Positions 45,255 to 53,876 of a stretch of 64,000 nucleotides of DNA are shown here, piece after piece. The stretch comes from Ruegeria atlantica. Its GTDB lineage: Bacteria; Pseudomonadota; Alphaproteobacteria; Rhodobacterales; Rhodobacteraceae. The DNA is taken from positions 992,001 to 1,056,000 of the forward strand of contig NZ_WQBE01000001.1 of the NCBI RefSeq assembly GCF_013032005.1, in the 5' to 3' direction. A program made the position numbers and the translations under genes. Below the pieces are notes generated by a model that saw nothing but the letters and a program-made list of their open reading frames with translations, was not told the DNA's origin and did no database searches. Every line of letters begins with the position of its first letter. Positions within the stretch are counted from its first letter, which is position 1.

Positions 45255-46574
45255 ATGGACCTGAGCGCCCTGCACAGTTTTCGCGTTGCTGCATGTGACC
45301 TAAACGGTCAGATGCGCGGCAAGCGAGTGCCGCCCTCATATGCCGACAAGCTGACTAAAGGCGCGGTGCGGATGCCCTTTTCCGCGTTGAATGTGGATCT
45401 ATGGGGCGCGGATATCGACGGCAGCCCGCTGGTCTTTGAATCCGGTGACGCCGATGGAATGCTGCTACCGACGGACCGCGGGCCGGTGCCGATGCCTTGG
45501 CTGGAAGCAGACACCGCGCTGGTCCCGATGTGCTTGCATGATGACGCAGGTGTACCCTTTACAGGTGATCCCCGCCATGCGCTGACTGCGGTGCTGGAAC
45601 GCTATGCTCAGCGCGGATGGTCTGTCATCGCAGCGACCGAACTGGAGTTCACTCTGCTGGACGCATCCGGCCCCCAGCCGCAGCCTCCAATCAACCCGGT
45701 CACAGATCGGCGGCTGGCGGATGAGGCGGTGTTGTCCATGGCCGAGATGGACGCGTTCGACGCGTTCTTCACCGATCTCTACGACGGGTGCGCGGCAATG
45801 GGCATCCCAGCCCAAACAGCGATATCCGAAAGCGGCATCGGCCAGTTCGAGATCAACCTGAACCATCAGGAGGCCATGCGCTGCGCCGATGATACGTGGC
45901 TTTTCAAGACCTTGACGCGTGGCCTTGCCCGCAAACATGGGTTTACGGCCACATTCATGTCGAAACCGTACGCCGATGACGCGGGCAACGGGATGCACGT
46001 GCATTTTTCGGTCGTTGATGAGAAAGGCCGGAACGTATTCGACAATGGCGGGCCTGAGGGTACTGATCTGCTGCGCTGGGCCGTTGCCGGATGTTTGTCG
46101 GCGATGCCGGGCTGCACGCTGATTTTTGCGCCCCACGGCAATTCCTACACGCGCCTTATACCCGGCGCGCACGCCCCGACTGGTGCCAGTTGGGCCTATG
46201 AAAACCGCACCGCCGCCCTTCGCATTCCCGGCGGTGCCCCTGCCGCGCGGCGGATCGAACATCGCGTCGCGGGCGGCGACATCAACCCTTATCTGATGCT
46301 GGTGGCCGTGCTGGGTGCCGCGCTGAACGGGATCGAGGACGAGACCGAACCCCCCGCCCCGATCTCGGGCAATGCATATGAGATCGACAGCCTGCCGCAA
46401 CTGGCGGCAGATTGGGGTGCAGCCATTACCGCGTTCGAAACCGACCCGAACGTAGCGCGCATCTTCCCCGCCGATCTGATCCGCTTTTTTGCCATGACCA
46501 AGCGGCAGGAAATGCGCCGCTTTGCCGACCGCCCGGCGGAAGAACACTGGCTAAGCTATCTCGAAGCGGTATGA
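45255..46574 (+). CDS. glutamine-synthetase-family gamma-glutamyl ligase (PuuA-like), copy 1
   Basis: A 439-residue glutamine-synthetase-fold ligase with the short N-terminal domain and the catalytic region ATELEFTLLD, SGIGQFEINLNH, MHVHFSV and GASWAYENRTAALRIP. PuuA-type enzymes ligate glutamate to polyamines or other amines instead of ammonia. The ATG at 45255 is preferred (GGAG seven bases upstream); an in-frame ATG at 45243 lies too close to AAGG. It starts a four-gene set with an amidotransferase, a second ligase and an FAD oxidase. Confidence 0.85.
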   Translation: MDLSALHSFRVAACDLNGQMRGKRVPPSYADKLTKGAVRMPFSALNVDLWGADIDGSPLVFESGDADGMLLPTDRGPVPMPWLEADTALVPMCLHDDAGVPFTGDPRHALTAVLERYAQRGWSVIAATELEFTLLDASGPQPQPPINPVTDRRLADEAVLSMAEMDAFDAFFTDLYDGCAAMGIPAQTAISESGIGQFEINLNHQEAMRCADDTWLFKTLTRGLARKHGFTATFMSKPYADDAGNGMHVHFSVVDEKGRNVFDNGGPEGTDLLRWAVAGCLSAMPGCTLIFAPHGNSYTRLIPGAHAPTGASWAYENRTAALRIPGGAPAARRIEHRVAGGDINPYLMLVAVLGAALNGIEDETEPPAPISGNAYEIDSLPQLAADWGAAITAFETDPNVARIFPADLIRFFAMTKRQEMRRFADRPAEEHWLSYLEAV

Positions 46575-46608
46575 CCCTCTTGCCCGCGTGAACCCGGTGG
46601 GCTAGAAT

Positions 46609-46630
46609 AAATTTGATCAAATTTGGTGAC
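46609..46630. promoter_or_regulatory. TTTGATCAAA-centred operator-like motif, copy 2
   Basis: A 16-bp perfect palindrome AAATTTGATCAAATTT at 46609-46624 is followed by GGTGAC, which also provides the ribosome binding sequence GGTGA for the ATG at 46633. It shares 20 of 21 bases with copy 1. A regulator bound here would also lie close to the start of translation. Confidence 0.65.
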
Positions 46631-46632
46631 CC

Positions 46633-47313
46633 ATGAAAATCGGCATCCTACTGACCGGCCACCCTCCTGACGTATTGCGGGACCAGTTCGACGAATATGA
46701 CGCGATGTTTCGCGCGCTTCTGGACGGCAACGGCTTTACCTATGAAACCTTCGCCGTCGTGGACGGGCAGTTCCCAAAAGATGAGCTTCAGGCCGACGGC
46801 TGGGTCATCACTGGCTCGCGCCACGGCGCGTATGAGAACCACCCGTGGATACCGCCTCTTGAAGATCTGATCCGCGCCATACGCCAAAGCGGACGCCCCC
46901 TGATCGGCGTCTGTTTCGGCCACCAGATCATTGCGCAGGCGCTTGGCGGGAAAGTCGAGAAATTCAAAGGCGGCTGGGCCGTTGGACGCACAGACTATGA
47001 ATATGACGGCCAGACCATAACGCTGAACGCCTGGCATCAGGATCAGGTGATTGAATTGCCCGAAGACGCGCGCGTGTTGGGCACAAACACATTCTGCCAT
47101 AACGCGATGGTGGCCTATGGCGACAACGTCTGGACGGTGCAGGCGCATCCGGAATACGGCGATGCCTTCATTCAGGGCCTCATGAACACGCGCGGAAAAG
47201 GCGTTGTGCCCGATGCACTGATGGAGGCGGCAGCCAACCGCCTGCCCGCCCAGAACGACAATCCGAAGATCGGGCAGTTGATGGCCGAGTTTCTGAAGAA
47301 AGAGAGGGCCTGA
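46633..47313 (+). CDS. type 1 glutamine amidotransferase (class I GATase)
   Basis: A 226-residue class I amidotransferase with the nucleophile motif GVCFGHQIIAQALGG (Cys near residue 94) and the His-Glu pair in VQAHPEYGD near residue 175. In polyamine gamma-glutamylation clusters such enzymes are proposed to hydrolyse gamma-glutamyl products; the motif here is closer to GMP-synthase-like GATases than to E. coli PuuD, so the exact role is inferred from context. The stop overlaps the second ligase start (TGATG). Confidence 0.85.
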   Translation: MKIGILLTGHPPDVLRDQFDEYDAMFRALLDGNGFTYETFAVVDGQFPKDELQADGWVITGSRHGAYENHPWIPPLEDLIRAIRQSGRPLIGVCFGHQIIAQALGGKVEKFKGGWAVGRTDYEYDGQTITLNAWHQDQVIELPEDARVLGTNTFCHNAMVAYGDNVWTVQAHPEYGDAFIQGLMNTRGKGVVPDALMEAAANRLPAQNDNPKIGQLMAEFLKKERA

Positions 47314-48671
47314 TGGCCGACTGGAAAGATCAACTGCCACAGGCAGCCCGAACTTATATCGACGGCCAACGGCTGGATGAGGTTGAATGCATCATCTCGG
47401 ACTTACCCGGTATCGCCCGTGGTAAGGCTGTGCCCGCCTCAAAATTTGCAAAGCAGGCTTATTTCCATCTGCCCGACAGCGTTTTCTACCAGACCATCAC
47501 CGGTGACTGGGGTGAGGCCGCGGGCGAGGATGGGTTTATCGAACGGGACATGATCCTCAAGCCTGACTTTTCGACCGCCTCAGCCGCGCCCTGGACGGGC
47601 GACTGGACACTGCAAGTGATCCACGACGCCTATGACCGGGATGGAGAGCCGATCCCCTTCAGCCCTCGCAACGTGCTGAAACGGGTGGTGCAGATGTATC
47701 ACGACAAGGGCTGGAAGCCGATTGTCGCACCTGAAATGGAGTTCTTTCTAGTCGCCCGCAATGTCGATCCGGCGCAGGGGATCAAGCCGATGATGGGTCG
47801 CTCGGGCCGCCCGGCGGCGGCTCGTCAGGCCTATTCAATGACGGCAGTGGACGAGTTCGGCCCAGTGATCGACGACATCTATGATTTCGCCGAACACCAA
47901 GGGTTTGAGATCGACGGCATCACGCAAGAAGGCGGCGCGGGTCAGCTGGAAATCAATCTACGCCATGGCGATCCGGTCAAACTGGCGGATGAGGTGTTCT
48001 ACTTCAAACGCCTGATCCGCGAAGCCGCTTTGCGTCACGATTGCTTTGCCACCTTCATGGCCAAGCCGATCGAGGATGAGCCGGGCTCGGCCATGCATAT
48101 CCACCACTCGATCATCGATACCGAGACCGGGCAAAACATATTCTCTGGCCCACAGGGCGGTGAGACCGACGCGTTCTATAACTTCATTGCCGGGCTGCAG
48201 AACCACCTGCCCGCCGGGCTGGCCGTGATGGCGCCTTACGTGAACTCCTACCGTCGCTACGTGAAAGACCACGCCGCACCGATCAATCTGGAATGGGCAC
48301 GTGATAATCGCACCACTGGTATCCGCGTACCCCTGTCCGGGCCTGAGGCGCGGCGGGTCGAAAACCGTATCGCCGGGATGGACTGCAACCCTTATCTGGG
48401 CATCGCGCTGTCGCTGGCCTGTGGCTATCTCGGCCTGACACAGCAGGAACGTCCCCGCCGTCAATTCTATGGCGACGCCTATGAAGGCGAAGGCGATATC
48501 CCGCAGGTTATGGGCAGCGCGCTTGACCTGTTTGATGAGGCCGACGCCCTGCATGAGGTCCTTGGCCCAGAATTCGCCCGCGTCTACAGCATCGTCAAAC
48601 GCGCAGAATACGAGGAATTCCTGCAGGTGATCTCTCCGTGGGAGCGTGAGCATCTGCTGCTGAACGTCTGA
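47313..48671 (+). CDS. glutamine-synthetase-family gamma-glutamyl ligase (PuuA-like), copy 2
   Basis: A 452-residue ligase of the same fold as the first copy but clearly divergent. Visible motifs are IVAPEMEFFLVARN, QEGGAGQLEINLRHGD, SAMHIHHSI and NLEWARDNRTTGIRVPLSGPEARRVENR. It is probably the gamma-glutamylputrescine synthetase-type enzyme of the pathway. The paired ligases suggest two different amine substrates, but that is inference. The start is fixed by TGATG overlap with the amidotransferase gene. Confidence 0.87.
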   Translation: MADWKDQLPQAARTYIDGQRLDEVECIISDLPGIARGKAVPASKFAKQAYFHLPDSVFYQTITGDWGEAAGEDGFIERDMILKPDFSTASAAPWTGDWTLQVIHDAYDRDGEPIPFSPRNVLKRVVQMYHDKGWKPIVAPEMEFFLVARNVDPAQGIKPMMGRSGRPAAARQAYSMTAVDEFGPVIDDIYDFAEHQGFEIDGITQEGGAGQLEINLRHGDPVKLADEVFYFKRLIREAALRHDCFATFMAKPIEDEPGSAMHIHHSIIDTETGQNIFSGPQGGETDAFYNFIAGLQNHLPAGLAVMAPYVNSYRRYVKDHAAPINLEWARDNRTTGIRVPLSGPEARRVENRIAGMDCNPYLGIALSLACGYLGLTQQERPRRQFYGDAYEGEGDIPQVMGSALDLFDEADALHEVLGPEFARVYSIVKRAEYEEFLQVISPWEREHLLLNV

Positions 48672-48679
48672 GGTACGCG

Positions 48680-49984
48680 ATGAACCTGCTCTATTCCAAC
48701 GACCGCAAGGCCGAGTATCCGGCCAGTTGGTATGCGGCGACGGCCAACTCGGTGGATCGGTTTCCGGCACTCTGCAAAGACGAGACAGCCGATGTCTGTG
48801 TCGTCGGTGCAGGCTACACCGGCCTGTCCGCCGCGCTGCATTTGGCCGAAGCCGGGCTCAACGTGGTGCTGCTTGAGGCGCACCGTGTGGGGTTCGGCGC
48901 GTCCGGTCGCAACGGTGGTCAGTTGGGAAGCGCCCAGCGCATGGACCAGGAAGACCTCGAGCGGTTGGTTGGAAACGATGATGCGGCCAAGCTATGGGAT
49001 CTGGCAGAAGACGCAAAAGATCTGGTCAAATCTCTGATCGCTAAGCACCAGATCGACTGTGATCTGAAACCCGGCGTAGCCGTTTTGGGCCTGAGTTCGG
49101 GCGAACAGGAAGACCTGCACAAACACGCCGCACATCTGTCCGACCGTTACAGATACGATCAAATTCAGTTGCTGGACGAGGATACCGGGCACGCGCTGTG
49201 CCCATCACCCACATACAAAGGCGGGTATCTGGACATGGGCGCGGCTCACTTGCACCCGCTAAATTTTGCCCTGGGTCTGGCACAGGCCGCGGTAAAGGCC
49301 GGGGTGCGTATCTTTGAGGGCACTGAGGTCACCGGTATCGACGAAGGCCAACCCGCCAAGGTGCAGACGGCGAACGGAACGGTCAGTGCCGACCACGTTA
49401 TTCTGGCCTGCAACGGCTACCTTGGCGATCTGAATCGCAAGGTGGCCTCAAGGGTCATGCCGATCAATAACTTCATTGCGGCGACCGAGCCATTGGGGGC
49501 CGACGCCGCCCGCGTCCTGACGCAGGACGTCGCGGTCGCTGACACCAAATTCGTGGTGAATTACTTCCGCCTCAGCGCAGATGGTCGCCTGCTGTTTGGC
49601 GGTGGTGAGAGTTATGGCTACCGTTTCCCCGCCGACATAGCCGCCAAGGTGCGCAAACCTATGACGGAGATCTTTCCGCATCTGCATGATGTGAAGATCG
49701 ACTATGCTTGGGGTGGCACGCTGGCCATCACCATGCGCCGCATGCCCTACCTGACGCGGGTTGCGCCGAATATCCTGTCGGCCTCGGGCTATTCAGGCCA
49801 CGGAGTGGGTACCGCTACCCATGCTGGTCAATTGATGGCACTGGCCATACAGGGACAAGCCGAAGGGTTCGATACCATGGCCCGCGTCCCCGCCCTGCCC
49901 TTTCCCGGTGGCTCCGCCCTGCGCAGCCCGTTGCTGGTTCTGGCAATGACGTGGTTTGCGCTGCGGGATCGGTTGGGGTTTTGA
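48680..49984 (+). CDS. FAD-dependent oxidoreductase (PuuB/DAO-type)
   Basis: A 434-residue flavoprotein. The FAD-binding motif is DVCVVGAGYTGLSAALHLAEAGLNVVLLEA at about 36-65, followed by GFGASGRNGGQLG. The C-terminal ILSASGYSGHGVGTATHAGQ is characteristic of the gamma-glutamylputrescine oxidase subfamily. It would oxidise a gamma-glutamyl amine to the aldehyde. It lies 8 bases after the second ligase in the same unit. No matching aldehyde dehydrogenase (PuuC) lies in the window. Confidence 0.87.
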   Translation: MNLLYSNDRKAEYPASWYAATANSVDRFPALCKDETADVCVVGAGYTGLSAALHLAEAGLNVVLLEAHRVGFGASGRNGGQLGSAQRMDQEDLERLVGNDDAAKLWDLAEDAKDLVKSLIAKHQIDCDLKPGVAVLGLSSGEQEDLHKHAAHLSDRYRYDQIQLLDEDTGHALCPSPTYKGGYLDMGAAHLHPLNFALGLAQAAVKAGVRIFEGTEVTGIDEGQPAKVQTANGTVSADHVILACNGYLGDLNRKVASRVMPINNFIAATEPLGADAARVLTQDVAVADTKFVVNYFRLSADGRLLFGGGESYGYRFPADIAAKVRKPMTEIFPHLHDVKIDYAWGGTLAITMRRMPYLTRVAPNILSASGYSGHGVGTATHAGQLMALAIQGQAEGFDTMARVPALPFPGGSALRSPLLVLAMTWFALRDRLGF

Positions 49985-50005
49985 GGGCGAAGAACACCAG
50001 CGAAT

Positions 50006-50989
50006 TTACTTTAACTCTCTCAAGATACGGAAACCGTTTGATGTTGATCTCGCGGTTGGCTCCACCCTGCCCCGTGTGGCCACACGTGAAAAATCCATTG
50101 CTAGCCAAAAGGCTCCATTGCGCCCTGCTCTTGCCGAACATCCTGGCTCCAACGCCTTATTCAAGTAAACGCTTGACGTGCTCCAAAGTTGATGTGTTTC
50201 CGTCCAACAAGACATCGTTAACTCAGCCACATTCCCCGACATGTGTCGCAACCCCCAATCATTGGCGGAGTCAAGCTCGTCAACCGGAACCGGGTGACCA
50301 CGCCTCGCTAGGTCTGGCCTCTTGACCCCAAGCATTTCTTCGGTGGGTTTCCCGTGGAAATTTACCTGATCCGTGGTGACGTCTTCACCTTGCGCAAACG
50401 GGGTTTGTGTCCCTGCACGAGCTGCGTATTCCCACTCGGCCTCTGTCGGAAGGCGGTAAACATCTGCCCCAACTTTATTGTTGAGCCATCGCGCGTAGGC
50501 CAATGCATCCAGATAGGACACATCAATAACAGGATGATTTCCGCGAATGTCAGCGCATCGGTCTCTGTAGGGTAGAGAGATACAATCTCTTGGGTAATGC
50601 CCCCCACACCCTCCATCATCTACACAGGCCATCCATTGCTCGTGGGTAACTTCATTTCGCCCCATGGCCACAGGCATATCGACCGTTACTGGATGTACCG
50701 GCCCTTCGTGATGCGCGATATAGGGCTCTTCGGGCGTTGCAAGTCGAAACCCTTTTGCGTCCCAGTGAAAGTTTCGTTTTGCTTCCCCCGGAGGGGCTCC
50801 CATCAGAAACTCACCCAAGGGCAAGGCAATCATTTCAGGGCATACATCGCATTCCTGAAAAATCTCAAGCGGTGTAACTTCAGTGCCATCCGAAAGCACA
50901 TATTCCGCATGTACTGCCGAAGCGAACGTTGAAAGCGCCCAAAAGCAGGCGAAACGTGCGAATGTCAAAGCCGTGATCCAACCTATCAA
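50006..50989 (-). CDS. secreted formylglycine-generating-enzyme-like protein lacking catalytic cysteines
   Basis: A 327-residue SUMF1-fold protein with a signal peptide (about 1-28, ending AVHA). The fold motifs are present: GEFLMGAPPGE, VTHEQWMACVDDGG, RLPTEAEWEYAARAGT and MSGNVAELT. The two active-site cysteines of true formylglycine enzymes, which follow the GGSW motif, are missing: the segment reads NGAFWLAMDFSR then VATRGRVEPTARS. It is probably a binding or structural module. No ATG is available; TTG at 50989 (or 50968) is the start. Confidence 0.78.
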   Translation of the reverse strand: MIGWITALTFARFACFWALSTFASAVHAEYVLSDGTEVTPLEIFQECDVCPEMIALPLGEFLMGAPPGEAKRNFHWDAKGFRLATPEEPYIAHHEGPVHPVTVDMPVAMGRNEVTHEQWMACVDDGGCGGHYPRDCISLPYRDRCADIRGNHPVIDVSYLDALAYARWLNNKVGADVYRLPTEAEWEYAARAGTQTPFAQGEDVTTDQVNFHGKPTEEMLGVKRPDLARRGHPVPVDELDSANDWGLRHMSGNVAELTMSCWTETHQLWSTSSVYLNKALEPGCSARAGRNGAFWLAMDFSRVATRGRVEPTARSTSNGFRILRELK

Positions 50990-51163
50990 ACAAAAAGCGT
51001 AAAGGTTGGGTCATTGGCACCTTACTGCCCCCGAAGTTGCAAGCTCAAAATACTTTTTGGGACCTGTCGCAGGCTGACCTGCGACCTTCCGACTATGAAG
51101 GATTGGTGAAATTTCGCCAACATGGCGATTGAGGGGTTTTATTGCCCCCCATTTAGCTTTATC

Positions 51164-51188
51164 TTTCCCAAAGTTAGAATTTGGGAAA
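51164..51188. promoter_or_regulatory. inverted repeat overlapping the DegT-family ribosome site
   Basis: TTTCCCAAA at 51164-51172 and TTTGGGAAA at 51180-51188 are perfect 9-bp arms around a 7-base spacer. The right arm contains the likely ribosome binding sequence GGGAAA, 7-8 bases before the ATG at 51196. It could be an operator or a hairpin that hides the ribosome site. Confidence 0.55.
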
Positions 51189-51195
51189 ATCAAAT

Positions 51196-52410
51196 ATGAC
51201 GCTTCCTCCAAACGTTCATGACGCCGAACCCATCCCCGAAGCCGCAAAAGAAGCCATCGACGCCCTGATGCAGTCGGGAGACCTGTTTCGCTATACCGCG
51301 CCACAGGATGCGCCGGTGGCTCTGCTCGAGGCGGAATTTGCCGCTTTGCTGGGAACAAAATACGCGTTGGCCGTGTCATCGTGCTCGGCCGCATTGTTCC
51401 TGTCTCTCAAAACGTTGGGCTTGCCTCGGGATGCACGGGTTCTGATCCCCGGCTTTACCTTTGCTGCCGTGCCCTCGTCAGTCGTGCATGCGGATTGCAT
51501 TCCGGTGCTGTGTGAGGTCGGCGAGAATTATCGCATCGACATGGAAGATTTTGCCACCAAGCTGGACGGCGTACAGGCCGTAATCATCAGCCATATGCGC
51601 GGCCACACGTCCGACATGGATGCCATCATGGCGCTGTGCAACGAACGCGACATCCCGGTGATCGAGGATGCGGCTCATTCGCTGGGCACAACCTGGCATG
51701 GGCAGAACATTGGCACCATCGGCAAGGTGGGGTGCTTTTCATTCCAGTCCTACAAGATGATCAACGCGGGGGAAGGCGGCATCCTGATCACCGACGATGC
51801 CGACCTGGTGGCCCAAGCCGTGATCATGTCGGGCGCTTATGAGCACAACTGGAAGAAGCACAAAACCCCGCATGGCGACAACTCGCCCGAGTTGGAGCAA
51901 GCCTTTGCCCGCTGGCAGAACCAGTTGCCGCTGTATAATCTGCGTATGAGCAACCTGAGCGCTGCCGTGATCCGCCCCCAAATCCCCGAACTGGCGCGGC
52001 GCGTGCGGGATGGCCTGTCTAACCACGACTACGTGGCCGAACGGCTGAACACCTCGTCCCATATCGACGTCCCTGCCCCCCTGACACCCGAACGCCGGGC
52101 ACCGGACTCGATCCAGTTCAATCTGGTCGGAATGAATGAGGCCGAAATCCGCGCCTTTGCGGCGGCTTCAGAGGCACGCGGTGTCAAAGTTCAGGTTTTC
52201 GGCCTGAGCGAAGACAACGCCCGCGCCTTCTGGAACTGGCAATTCCTGCCCGAGAAGTTCGACTTGCCGCAGACACGGGACATGCTGATGAAAGCGTGCG
52301 ACGTCCGTCTGCCTGTACGGCTGACCAAGGAAGAACTGGACGTGATCGCCGATATTCTACTGGCTTCGGTCGGCGAGGTGACCGGCCCGGTTCCCGTCTA
52401 CGGAACTTGA
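51196..52410 (+). CDS. DegT/DnrJ/EryC1/StrS-family aminotransferase
   Basis: A 404-residue PLP enzyme with the family layout: SCSAALFLSLKTLGL, the PLP site region IEDAAHSLGTTWHGQNIGTIGKVGCFSFQSYKMINAGEGG (the Lys in SYK forms the Schiff base), then MSNLSAAVIRPQIPEL. These enzymes aminate keto-sugars or related compounds; no sugar biosynthesis genes are next to it. ATG at 51196 is used over an in-frame TTG at 51181. It converges with the secreted protease gene 6 bases downstream. Confidence 0.88.
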   Translation: MTLPPNVHDAEPIPEAAKEAIDALMQSGDLFRYTAPQDAPVALLEAEFAALLGTKYALAVSSCSAALFLSLKTLGLPRDARVLIPGFTFAAVPSSVVHADCIPVLCEVGENYRIDMEDFATKLDGVQAVIISHMRGHTSDMDAIMALCNERDIPVIEDAAHSLGTTWHGQNIGTIGKVGCFSFQSYKMINAGEGGILITDDADLVAQAVIMSGAYEHNWKKHKTPHGDNSPELEQAFARWQNQLPLYNLRMSNLSAAVIRPQIPELARRVRDGLSNHDYVAERLNTSSHIDVPAPLTPERRAPDSIQFNLVGMNEAEIRAFAAASEARGVKVQVFGLSEDNARAFWNWQFLPEKFDLPQTRDMLMKACDVRLPVRLTKEELDVIADILLASVGEVTGPVPVYGT

Positions 52411-52416
52411 TAAGGC

Positions 52417-53178
52417 TTACGGATCGAGGTCAAACACCTCGGTCGACAGAAACAGGGCTGTAATCCCCTCGGGGGTTACACCCACACGCGACAGGATCGC
52501 CGCGACTTGGGGGCCGGTCGGCGTGTCCACTAAAAGCGGCGCACCGGAATCTCCCTTCATGACCGGGCACAGCGACAAGACCATTCCACCTTCAAGGGGA
52601 CGCGGCGCACAGGTCAAAGTCCGACTGAGGACATGAGGCCGAAGACCGGAATACCCCGCAACAAACGACGAAGGCTTCAACGCAGATGCCAACGGCAGAT
52701 AACCAACCGTTTGACCAATAGGCTCGGTCAATTCCAGAACCGCCCAGTCCAATTCGGTACGGTCGTCGAACGCCCCGTCAGCGCCTTGTTCCGGATGCAA
52801 CTTATACCCATCGATACCCGCAACGGCCGTGACCTCTCCGCGTTGATAGCCAGCGGCAAACCGGATGCTAGAGGGCGGTATCCAGCGTTTGCGTGGGGAA
52901 TTGTACAGGCAATGCGCAGCAGTCAGGACCAGCCGGTCAGACACCAATACGCCAGTACAATGTGACCTTCGATCCCTGCTGGCGAAATTGAGGCGCCCAA
53001 TGGCACGCCATGGGGGCTGATCGGCATCCAGGATCTCGCGCGCACGAATGGCATCGCACCCTTCTTCGGATTGGGTGCCCATCGTGCAAACCGCAGACCA
53101 GCCTTCTGAAAAAACGCCCTGTGATGACACCGGGTGGGCCCAAAGCACCGCAACACTCAGGACCAGCCAGCGCAACAC
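52417..53178 (-). CDS. secreted trypsin-like serine protease (S1 family)
   Basis: A 253-residue secreted protease with a signal peptide (about 1-20, ending VSSQ). The catalytic triad is visible as His89 in LTAAHC, Asp144 in ELDWAVL and Ser211 in KGDSGAPLL. Cysteines near each site suggest disulfides. Target unknown. The start codon is GTG, eight bases beyond the phaR stop, so it may be the last gene of the phaP-phaR unit. This linkage to polyhydroxyalkanoate genes is unusual and its meaning is unclear. Confidence 0.87.
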   Translation of the reverse strand: MLRWLVLSVAVLWAHPVSSQGVFSEGWSAVCTMGTQSEEGCDAIRAREILDADQPPWRAIGRLNFASRDRRSHCTGVLVSDRLVLTAAHCLYNSPRKRWIPPSSIRFAAGYQRGEVTAVAGIDGYKLHPEQGADGAFDDRTELDWAVLELTEPIGQTVGYLPLASALKPSSFVAGYSGLRPHVLSRTLTCAPRPLEGGMVLSLCPVMKGDSGAPLLVDTPTGPQVAAILSRVGVTPEGITALFLSTEVFDLDP

Positions 53179-53186
53179 AACAGACG

Positions 53187-53741
53187 TCAGTTCAACTTGG
53201 AGAGCTTTTTCTGCAACTCAGCCAGCTGCTTTTTGATGTCATCCAGATCTTCTTTCGATTCCGGATTGGCATCTTCACCTTCTTCTGGGCCTGACCAATT
53301 GCCTGACAGCCCCCCGGTCATCGCCTTGAGGAATGCCTGTTGCTGCGCCTGCATGGCTTCGAAACCCGGTATCTGCGACATCGGGTTCATGGCATTCATA
53401 TTCTCCATCATCTTGCTCTGGCTTTCGCGCAGCATCTCAAACGAACTTTGCAGGAATTGCGGCATCATCCCGCCACCCGGAATCATGTAGCTGCGCACCA
53501 GATCGTTCAGAACGTTGACCGGCAGCACATTTTCACCCCGGCTTTCGTGTTCGGCGATGATTTGCAGTAGATATTGCCGGGTCAGATCGTCGCCAGATTT
53601 CAGGTCAATGATCTGCACTTCGCGCCCATCGCGGATGAAGGTCGCGATATCTTCGAGCGTAACATAGTCGCTGGTCTCGGTGTTATACAGCCTGCGGCTT
53701 GCATAGCGCTTGATCAACAGCGGTTTTTCTTGTTCTGGCAC
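53187..53741 (-). CDS. phaR: polyhydroxyalkanoate synthesis repressor PhaR
   Basis: A 184-residue regulator. The N-terminal PHB/PHA-accumulation DNA-binding domain reads PLLIKRYASRRLYNTETSDYVTLEDIA (about residues 7-33), followed by the second regulatory domain and a C-terminal coiled coil (about 160-184). It binds PHA granules and represses phaP until granules form. The start is GTG at 53741 with GGGGAGGG upstream; an ATG-less longer frame upstream lies in the terminator region and is not real. Confidence 0.95.
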   Translation of the reverse strand: MPEQEKPLLIKRYASRRLYNTETSDYVTLEDIATFIRDGREVQIIDLKSGDDLTRQYLLQIIAEHESRGENVLPVNVLNDLVRSYMIPGGGMMPQFLQSSFEMLRESQSKMMENMNAMNPMSQIPGFEAMQAQQQAFLKAMTGGLSGNWSGPEEGEDANPESKEDLDDIKKQLAELQKKLSKLN

Positions 53742-53794
53742 CGTTTGCCCTCCCCAAGGATGATGCGTTGCAGCAGAGATTATGCGACCGCAGA

Positions 53795-53828
53795 ACAAAA
53801 AGAAAGGGCAGGTCCTAAGACCTGCCCT
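53795..53828 (-). terminator. terminator between phaP and phaR
   Basis: A perfect 10-bp stem (AGGGCAGGTC at 53805-53814 with GACCTGCCCT at 53819-53828) closes a four-base loop. On the minus strand it is followed by TTTCTTTTT. It should let phaP be made in excess while reducing phaR transcription by read-through. Confidence 0.88.
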
Positions 53829-53876
53829 GCGCGATTGCACCAAATGGGAGGAGTGGGTGCGCCTCGCGCCCAAATT

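Noticed and set aside
51011-51394. A 127-codon minus-strand ORF overlapping the start of the DegT-family gene
   Set aside because: It overlaps a confident gene on the other strand and shows no motif; the 50990-51195 gap otherwise holds only the inverted repeat.
53742-53873. An N-terminal extension of phaR through the terminator region
   Set aside because: It would include the phaP terminator hairpin and non-conserved residues; the GTG at 53741 with GGGGAGGG upstream gives the family start.
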